Shown here one piece after another: positions 57,690 to 64,000 of a stretch of 64,000 bases of DNA; position 1 is the first letter of the stretch, and the number at the start of each line of letters is the position of its first letter. The translations under genes and the position numbers were made by a program. Under the pieces are notes generated by a model. It did no database searches, was not told the origin of the DNA, and saw only the letters and a program-made list of their open reading frames with translations. The DNA is from Ruminococcus sp. AM36-2AA (lineage in GTDB: Bacteria > Bacillota > Clostridia > Lachnospirales > Lachnospiraceae). The stretch spans positions 16,613-80,612 of the forward strand of contig NZ_QTYB01000011.1 in the NCBI RefSeq assembly GCF_003461955.1. The letters run 5' to 3'.

Positions 57690-60600
57690 ATGAAAAATTA
57701 TGAGGACAAAATATATTCCTTAGGTGAGACTGTACCGGGACAGACACAGGCCATGTCACAGGCAGTACAGAAAACACTGGAAAATAATGGCGGGGTAGGC
57801 ATAATGACAGGATATTATGACCAAAACCTGTCTGTTTTATCTGTGAGCAATCTGCTGTTACATAGTACAGGATATACATTCGACTCTTTTATGAAGCAGA
57901 CAAACGGCTCATTGAAAAATTTCTTTTATGGCGAGGAAGATATACTGGATCGAGATCGTTTTTTGCAGCTTCACGGAGCAGGGGAATCACAGATCCTTAC
58001 AGCAGACGGTACAGTGAATAATGTACGGCTTTATAAAGAAGATGCGACAGATGAGGCGGGCAGACAGATCTGGGTTATGTCTGTACAGGTCAACTGGGAT
58101 CATGTAAATCTGGCACTGCTCAATGAGGCTATCTGTTCCGGCTTCTGGTATTTTGACTGTGACGAAAACAGTGAGATTGTGAATGCAAACTGGAGTCATG
58201 AATTCCGAAAAATGCTTGGCTATCATGACACTCTGGACTTTCCGAATAAACTGGAATCCTGGTCAGATCTTCTGCATCCACAGGATAAAGAAAGAGTAAT
58301 GGTGCAGCTTCAGGCGGCAATTAAGGATAAGACGAACCAGATAAAATACCAGGTAGAGTATCGTATGAGAATGAAGGATAATCAATACCAGTGGTTTCGG
58401 GCATCGGCAGAAGTAATACGCCGTCTGGATGGTTCTGCCAGCAGGATTGCCGGGATTTTTATTAACATTGATGGGGAGAAAAAAGAAATCATGCAGGCAC
58501 AAAAATCTGCTGCTTTCCACCGAGCTTTTACAAAAGCAGATCTGTGCGAGTATTATGTGAATCTGGAAGCGAATACTTTTGATACCTTTAAGGTTGAGCC
58601 GTCCCTGATGACCGTCTTTGAACAGAGTCATACATGGGATGAACTGATTCGGCATTTTGTGGATTCCTATGTTGTGGAGAAAGATAAGAAGGCGGTATCC
58701 TCTTTTTACGACCGTGGTTATATTGCAGAAAGGCTGAAGGGTCTGGAAACCGAATTGGCTTTGGAGTGCCGTATCACTCTGAATGGAGAAGAACGATGGG
58801 TCCGTAATGTGATCATACGCGGCGAGATAGAGGATTCAGAATATGCCATGATCTTTCTGCGGGATATCACAGAGACAAAGGTGGAGAGTGCACGGCATCT
58901 GCAGATGGCAGCGGATAATGCTTCCATGGAGCAGCTGATCCAGAGTATTGTGCGTCTGGTTGACCGTTTTGTTGTCTGTGATCTGGAAAATGACAGGTAT
59001 GAATTCTACAATCTGAATGGACAGATGATATATAAACCTCTGGGATTTTATCATGATTTTCAGATGCAGGTTCTTGAAAAATATAAGACACTGGAACCAT
59101 TGGAAGCTATAGATATCCTGATAGCCCCGGATAATATTCGGAAAAAACTGAAAAGTGAAAATGATATTTATAAGTTTGAGTATTGCAGCCAGGATGAAAA
59201 GACTTATAAGATCGCTTCTTACATACCCCTGGAATGGGAGGATGGAAAACTGGTAAAAGTATTGCTGGCATCCATGGATGTGACACAGGAGAAAAAAGCA
59301 GAGATTGAATCCCGTCAGGCACTGAAAGAGGCTTACTGTTCTGCAGAAAATGCTAATCGTGCGAAAACAGAATTCCTTTCCAATATGTCCCATGATATCA
59401 GGACACCGATGAACGCTATTGTCGGTCTGACAGCGATCGCAGGAGCAAATATTGAGAGTCAGGACAGAGTCATTGAATGTCTCAGCAAAATTACAAAATC
59501 AAGCCGTCATCTGCTGGGGCTGATTAATGAAGTGCTGGATATGGCACGTATTGAAAGTGGAAAAATGACGCTGGCACAGGAGGATTTCAATCTGCCAGAT
59601 CTGGTGGATAATCTTATAACACTCACAAAACCGGTGATTGATGAACATAAACATAATTTTGATATACATATTAATCACATTGAACATGAGGATGTCTGCG
59701 GTGATAGTCTGAGGATTCAGCAGGTGTTTGTGAATCTGATGAGTAATGCGATCAAGTATACACCGGATGGTGGGAATATTATTTTTTCCATAGAGGAAAA
59801 GCCAAATGGATTTTCAGAGCTTGGATGCTATGAATTTACGATTGAGGATAATGGAATCGGTATGTCACCGGAATTCCAGAAAATCATGTTTGATCCTTTC
59901 AGTCGCGCAGATGATCACCGGACAACCAGAGTTCAGGGAACTGGTCTGGGAATGGCGATCAGCAGAAATATTGTTAATCTGATGAATGGTAATATTAAAG
60001 TGGAGAGCACCTTACATAAGGGAACCAGAATTACGGTAACGATTTACCTGGAGCTTCAGGAAAAAGAAAAAGCACAGGACAAAAATCTGATGAATCTTCC
60101 TGTTCTGGTTGTGGATGATGATAAGACATGCTGTGAAAGTACAGTTGCCACACTGAAAGAAATCGGTATTACAGGTGAATGGGTTCTCTCCGGCAGAGAA
60201 GCCGTTGAGCGTTGTTATGCACACCACGAGTTGAAGTGCGATTATTTTGCTGTTATTCTGGACTGGAAGATGCCGGATATGGATGGAATAGAAACTGCCA
60301 GACAGATCCGGAAGCGTATAGGTAAAGAGATTACCATCATTGTACTGACATCTTATGAATTCAGCGAGATTGAAGAAGAAGCAAAGGCTGCAGGTGTAGA
60401 TGCTTTTATTGCAAAACCGCTGTTCCGTTCCAGGCTGACGGCAACATTGCGGCAGTTTACTTCGGACAGAAAAGAAAAAGCAGCAAGAAATTATCTGCAG
60501 AAGCTGTCAGAAGCAGATTATACAGGAAAAAGAATTCTGGTGGTTGATGATAATGAGTTAAACAGAGAAATTGCTGTTGAAATTTTACAGATGACAGGGG

Positions 60601-60896
60601 CAGAAGTGGAAACAGCAGAAAATGGAAAAGCTGCAGTTGAAAAAGTGGAAGTTTCTCCGAAAGGCTTGTATGATCTTGTTTTTATGGATATCCAAATGCC
60701 TGTCATGAATGGCTATGAGGCAACCGCAGCGATCAGGAGCCTTCCGGGTGAACAGGGAAAACTGCCGATCGTTGCCATGACTGCCAATGCTTTTGCAGAA
60801 GATGTACAGCTGGCAAAAAACACAGGCATGAATGGACATATCGCAAAACCGCTGGATATGAATAAGCTGAATGATGTCCTGGAAAGCTGGCTGTAA
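57690..60896 (+). CDS. Cytoplasmic hybrid histidine kinase with two receiver domains
   Basis: The protein has 1068 residues and no membrane segment. It carries about three PAS-like domains (residues 30-540), then HisKA with [13 protein letters not shown] (phospho-His near 568). The ATPase domain has N-L-M-S-N-A-I-K-Y-T-P and D-N-G-I-G-M. Receiver 1 follows (about 803-925, phospho-Asp in V-I-L-D-W-K-M-P-D), then receiver 2 (about 945-1066, D in V-F-M-D-I-Q-M-P). No output domain is attached. It lies downstream of the c-di-GMP riboswitch and upstream of the lipoprotein and second kinase genes, suggesting one signalling unit. Confidence 0.9.
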   Translation: MKNYEDKIYSLGETVPGQTQAMSQAVQKTLENNGGVGIMTGYYDQNLSVLSVSNLLLHSTGYTFDSFMKQTNGSLKNFFYGEEDILDRDRFLQLHGAGESQILTADGTVNNVRLYKEDATDEAGRQIWVMSVQVNWDHVNLALLNEAICSGFWYFDCDENSEIVNANWSHEFRKMLGYHDTLDFPNKLESWSDLLHPQDKERVMVQLQAAIKDKTNQIKYQVEYRMRMKDNQYQWFRASAEVIRRLDGSASRIAGIFINIDGEKKEIMQAQKSAAFHRAFTKADLCEYYVNLEANTFDTFKVEPSLMTVFEQSHTWDELIRHFVDSYVVEKDKKAVSSFYDRGYIAERLKGLETELALECRITLNGEERWVRNVIIRGEIEDSEYAMIFLRDITETKVESARHLQMAADNASMEQLIQSIVRLVDRFVVCDLENDRYEFYNLNGQMIYKPLGFYHDFQMQVLEKYKTLEPLEAIDILIAPDNIRKKLKSENDIYKFEYCSQDEKTYKIASYIPLEWEDGKLVKVLLASMDVTQEKKAEIESRQALKEAYCSAENANRAKTEFLSNMSHDIRTPMNAIVGLTAIAGANIESQDRVIECLSKITKSSRHLLGLINEVLDMARIESGKMTLAQEDFNLPDLVDNLITLTKPVIDEHKHNFDIHINHIEHEDVCGDSLRIQQVFVNLMSNAIKYTPDGGNIIFSIEEKPNGFSELGCYEFTIEDNGIGMSPEFQKIMFDPFSRADDHRTTRVQGTGLGMAISRNIVNLMNGNIKVESTLHKGTRITVTIYLELQEKEKAQDKNLMNLPVLVVDDDKTCCESTVATLKEIGITGEWVLSGREAVERCYAHHELKCDYFAVILDWKMPDMDGIETARQIRKRIGKEITIIVLTSYEFSEIEEEAKAAGVDAFIAKPLFRSRLTATLRQFTSDRKEKAARNYLQKLSEADYTGKRILVVDDNELNREIAVEILQMTGAEVETAENGKAAVEKVEVSPKGLYDLVFMDIQMPVMNGYEATAAIRSLPGEQGKLPIVAMTANAFAEDVQLAKNTGMNGHIAKPLDMNKLNDVLESWL

Positions 60897-60954
60897 TTGA
60901 TTCCCGATTATTGAATTAATGATTTTAGCAGGAAAGAATGAGGAAAATACGAGT

Positions 60955-62799
60955 ATGAAAAAGGCAAAACATTATCTGATAGCTTTATTGTCAGGGGTGC
61001 TTGTGGCAACTACTGTTTTGTCTGGCTGTGGACAATCTGAAAAAGCAGTATCTGAAAATGATGATCACCTTACTGTGTATCTGTGGGAAAATCGTTTAAT
61101 GAAAAATATTGTACCCTATATCTATGAGCAGTTTCCGGATCAGGATATTGAGTTTATTACCGGCAACAATGATACCGATTTATACAGCTATTTTGAAGAA
61201 CATGGTGAACTGCCGGATATCATAACTGTACGTCGATTCTCAGGAACAGATGCACAGAATCTGGAGCCGTATCTTATGGATTTTGCTTCTTATGATGTGG
61301 TTTCCAGGTATTACTCCTATGCATTGCAATATTATAAAAACTCAAAAGATGAGATTCAGTGGCTTCCTATCTGCGGTATGCCGCAGACGATTATTGCCAA
61401 CAAGACATTGTTTGAGCAGTTCGGGATCAAGATACCGGAAAATTATAAGGAATATGCACAGGCGTGCCAGCAGTTTTATGATAATGGTATAAAACCTTAT
61501 TCCCTGGATCTTGCAGAAGACTGGTCTGCTCATGAGGTGATCCAGACAGGTGCAATCGGTGAATTCATGAGTCTGGATGGAATCGAATGGAGAAGCTCAG
61601 CTGAAAGTGCATCAGGGGATATTGCGTTTGATGATGCGTTATGGAAACGTATTTTTTCAGAAACCAATACATTTTTGAAGGACTCACATTTTACAAGTGA
61701 TGATATTAGCGTCGATATTAATACTGCAGCGCAGATGTTCCTTGAGGGAAAAGCAGCAATGTTTCATGGTTATCCGGCACTTATGCAGGAATATCAGGAA
61801 CAGATGGATGCAGAATTAACCCGTATACCGTTTTTTTCACAGATTTCGGATGAAGCTTTTATAAATATGACCCCTTCTCTGAATATTGCATTCAACAAAG
61901 ACCTGGAAAAAGATCAGGAAAAACTGGACCTGGCATTCGATGTCCTGGATCGTATGATTTCAAAAGAAGGACAAACGCTGATTGCAGAAGGAAAGGGTGT
62001 AATTTCATTAAATGTAGATGTTCCAAACATGATGGAAGATGTACCTGGCCTTGAAGATGAAATTAATAATAATTCTGTTTATATCCGATATTCTGCTCAA
62101 AAATCATTTGATGCCAGCCTTAAGGCTGTTCACGGATTATTGTCAGGGGAAATGGATGAAACACAGGCGTATGATGCTTTTCGCAGCACAATGAACAGTA
62201 AGGATTCAAAAGAAAAAAACACAGTAAATTTTAAAAATGAATATTCTATTTCACTAAATGATAAAAACGGTCGTGATGCGGCATCTTCTATTTTAACTAC
62301 GATCAGAGAAGAAAATGATGCTCAGCTGGCTTTGGTACCATATTATTATTTTACTTCTTCCATTTACAAAGGGGAGTGCACCGGCAGCCGGGTTGCTTTG
62401 ATGACAGCAAAAAGTTCAGATGCACCATTATATCTGGCAAAAATCAATGGCAAAGAGGTTTATGAACTTGCGGAGAAATATCTTGCTGATTCTGATGAGA
62501 AATTTCATGTAACCAATAAATATGAATTACCAATTGCATCCGGTATGAAAATAATCGTCAGTCAGGAGGAAAACGGATTCTCATTACAGGACATAGAAGT
62601 AAATAAGAAAAAAACAGACAAAGACAAGGAGTACTCTATTCTTCTTACAGACACCACAATGTCTGTTTTGAAAAAAATAAATCCGGAATGTGAGATCAGG
62701 CAGCTTAAGGACACAACATTATCAAGTGCATGGACTGCAGCAATGGCAAACGGACAGCAACCGTCAGCACCGGAAGATTATATAGAGGTTGAAAAATAA
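60955..62799 (+). CDS. Solute-binding lipoprotein with 5'-nucleotidase-C-like domain
   Basis: The protein has 614 residues. A lipoprotein signal peptide ends V-L-S-G-C (Cys 25). Residues 40-420 resemble an extracellular sugar-type solute-binding protein ([20 protein letters not shown]). The last ~170 residues resemble the 5'-nucleotidase C-terminal domain ([25 protein letters not shown]). The start at 60955 gives the proper signal peptide. No ABC permease is nearby, so it probably presents a ligand to the adjacent sensor kinases rather than importing it. Confidence 0.82.
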   Translation: MKKAKHYLIALLSGVLVATTVLSGCGQSEKAVSENDDHLTVYLWENRLMKNIVPYIYEQFPDQDIEFITGNNDTDLYSYFEEHGELPDIITVRRFSGTDAQNLEPYLMDFASYDVVSRYYSYALQYYKNSKDEIQWLPICGMPQTIIANKTLFEQFGIKIPENYKEYAQACQQFYDNGIKPYSLDLAEDWSAHEVIQTGAIGEFMSLDGIEWRSSAESASGDIAFDDALWKRIFSETNTFLKDSHFTSDDISVDINTAAQMFLEGKAAMFHGYPALMQEYQEQMDAELTRIPFFSQISDEAFINMTPSLNIAFNKDLEKDQEKLDLAFDVLDRMISKEGQTLIAEGKGVISLNVDVPNMMEDVPGLEDEINNNSVYIRYSAQKSFDASLKAVHGLLSGEMDETQAYDAFRSTMNSKDSKEKNTVNFKNEYSISLNDKNGRDAASSILTTIREENDAQLALVPYYYFTSSIYKGECTGSRVALMTAKSSDAPLYLAKINGKEVYELAEKYLADSDEKFHVTNKYELPIASGMKIIVSQEENGFSLQDIEVNKKKTDKDKEYSILLTDTTMSVLKKINPECEIRQLKDTTLSSAWTAAMANGQQPSAPEDYIEVEK

Positions 62800-62801
62800 A
62801 A

Positions 62802-64000
62802 GTGGGAAAAGAACAAGTGATAACAAAAAGAAAAAAGATCATAGTACCATTGTTTTTTTTAATTCTTATACTTTTAAGCTTAATTTTTGTAAAGCTCCTT
62901 TTGAACAGGATGAACAGCTATATCGCGGAAAACGGGAAAAGCAGTATGGGAGCTGTTGTTGAACAGATACAGCAGACCTATGATCTGCAGGTGAATGGAT
63001 ACTACAGCCAGCTGCATTTGCTTGAGGATTCTCTTATTCAAGAGGAAGTGAGATCTATTGAACTGGATAGAAACAAGAAGTTCTTTGAGGCATGGCAGAA
63101 AGAATCTGAAAGTACACTTATATTTCTCCAGGAAAATGGAAAGGCAATAACCACTGATGGAACAAAACTTCGGGTTGACATGCCAAGTAAACTTTTGTTG
63201 GATTTGAGGAACGGATATAATATTGGAAAATTGGTTTCTCTTGATTACAACCAGAAGAAAAAAGATGGTTATCTGGTTGCAATTCCATGTCAGGAATATA
63301 CGATTAATGGGGAAACTTATACGGCAATTGGAACCTTGTATGATCATTCAAAATTAGATTCCATGTTAAGTGTGAAAAGCTATAACGGGAATGCGTATCT
63401 GTTTATGCTGGATAACGACGGAAATATTACTTATACAAATCAGAAAGAAGATAAATTTTTTAGGAACTATTTTTTGTTAAAGCATTTAAAAGGAGATCAG
63501 GCTATCACTGAGGAAGAGGCTGATTCTCTTCAAAAAAAGCTGGATGGCAGAGAACAGGGGGTAGAACTTCTGGGAAGTGACAAACCTTACTATCTGGGAT
63601 ACTGTCCGATAGAAAATAATAACACCATGCTGATCTGTATTGTAGAAAAGAGTGTTGTAGATAATGTACTGAAAGATTATCAGAAAACAATAGGATTTAC
63701 AACATTACTCATGGCAGGTTTTATACTTTTGCTTTTTGCCGGATTATTCTGCAGTATTTCCAGACGCAGTCTTGCTGAGCAAAAAGCTGAATATGAAAAA
63801 AGAAATAATGAGATTCAGACGCAGGCAATGAAGGAAATGGAGGAGTCCAATAAAAAACTGAAAAAAGCAAAGGACATTACAACGGAAGCCTTGCAGACAG
63901 CTGAAAATGCAAATAAGGCGAAAACAGATTTCCTGTCCAATATGTCACATGATATTCGTACACCAATGAATGCAATTATCGGTATGACGTCATTGATTAG
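62802..64000 (+). CDS. Membrane sensor histidine kinase, runs off the window
   Basis: The frame opens at GTG 62802 (GAGGTTG upstream) and is uninterrupted to the window end, so the gene is partial at its 3' side. A membrane helix lies near residues 14-32, followed by a periplasmic sensor of about 260 residues (cache-like: [11 protein letters not shown]). A second helix (about 288-310), a coiled coil and HisKA with [13 protein letters not shown] complete the visible part. The H-box is almost the same as in the kinase at 57690. It starts 2 bp after the lipoprotein stop, so the lipoprotein is likely its ligand-binding partner. Confidence 0.82.
   Translation, partial: MGKEQVITKRKKIIVPLFFLILILLSLIFVKLLLNRMNSYIAENGKSSMGAVVEQIQQTYDLQVNGYYSQLHLLEDSLIQEEVRSIELDRNKKFFEAWQKESESTLIFLQENGKAITTDGTKLRVDMPSKLLLDLRNGYNIGKLVSLDYNQKKKDGYLVAIPCQEYTINGETYTAIGTLYDHSKLDSMLSVKSYNGNAYLFMLDNDGNITYTNQKEDKFFRNYFLLKHLKGDQAITEEEADSLQKKLDGREQGVELLGSDKPYYLGYCPIENNNTMLICIVEKSVVDNVLKDYQKTIGFTTLLMAGFILLLFAGLFCSISRRSLAEQKAEYEKRNNEIQTQAMKEMEESNKKLKKAKDITTEALQTAENANKAKTDFLSNMSHDIRTPMNAIIGMTSLI

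Noticed and set aside
1..64000. tRNA or rRNA genes as integration targets
   Set aside because: I saw no cloverleaf-like sequence or CCA-ended gene at any element boundary; the integration cores are short A/T-rich 11-mers.

Overview
The window reads as a low-GC Firmicute chromosome segment, most likely a gut Lachnospiraceae. The basis is strong AGGAGG-type ribosome binding sites, intrinsic terminators with U-runs, a set of small families (DUF6219-like, DUF6061-like, DUF3847-like) that I associate with this group, and a mobilome typical of intestinal Clostridia. Genus cannot be fixed from the sequence alone.

Layout. 1-1378 holds a partial hypothetical gene, a small membrane protein and an S51-family peptidase. 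1395-9813 is an integrative mobilizable element (IME-1) bounded by an 11-bp direct repeat; its cargo is a MarR-regulated MATE efflux pump. 9973-11195 holds two unrecognised genes and an IS3-family scrap. 11332-32632 is a large molybdenum-enzyme locus. It carries cofactor genes (moeA-like, broken moeA, fdhD, MOSC, broken moaC, moaA, mogA, mobA), a reverse-strand operon (mocA-ModE fusion, phosphatase-HD fusion, xdhC, a TylF-like methyltransferase), and a forward operon headed by an aldehyde oxidoreductase closely resembling Desulfovibrio gigas MOP. That operon continues with a multi-FeS protein and five small accessory genes in the order I recall for D. vulgaris DVU_1557-1553, ending near a DUF5714 protein. 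32718-33153 is a Mn2+ (yybP-ykoY) riboswitch in front of a P-type ATPase stub. 33694-45293 is a second, related IME (IME-2) carrying an antimicrobial-peptide-type two-component system and ABC transporter. 45340-47526 is a MarR plus two radical-SAM genes ('radical SAM mobile pair'). 47545-56825 is an accessory zone with many decayed genes: DUF4143 ATPase, CHASE-GGDEF, IS3, a HigB-like toxin beside an intact HigA-ImmA fusion, and an aldo/keto reductase. 57374-64000 is a c-di-GMP-I riboswitch followed by a hybrid kinase, a solute-binding lipoprotein and a second kinase that runs off the window.

How the genes work together. The Mo locus would make, sulfurate, cytidylylate and insert a molybdopterin cofactor for the oxidoreductase, with the 28156-32632 genes as an uncharacterised accessory module. 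The locus looks partly decayed: moaC and moeA each contain an in-frame TAG, moeA is also fused by deletion to what looks like the tail of a molybdate transporter ATPase, and the sequence after mobA repeats its own 3' end in damaged form. The oxidoreductase operon itself is intact. Either the missing functions are supplied elsewhere in the genome or the pathway is being lost.

The two IMEs share one backbone: end repeats, a DUF6061-like gene, three overlapping mobilization genes, an RSF1010-like oriT, a DUF3847-like gene, a predicted small RNA antisense to the mob leader, excisionase, a HTH regulator with paired 15-bp operators, and a Tn916-type integrase. They differ in cargo. The strongest candidates for undescribed biology are the accessory operon around the radical SAM protein at 29346, the MarR/radical-SAM pair at 45399-47418, the conserved IME small RNA, and the doubly coding mobilization genes.
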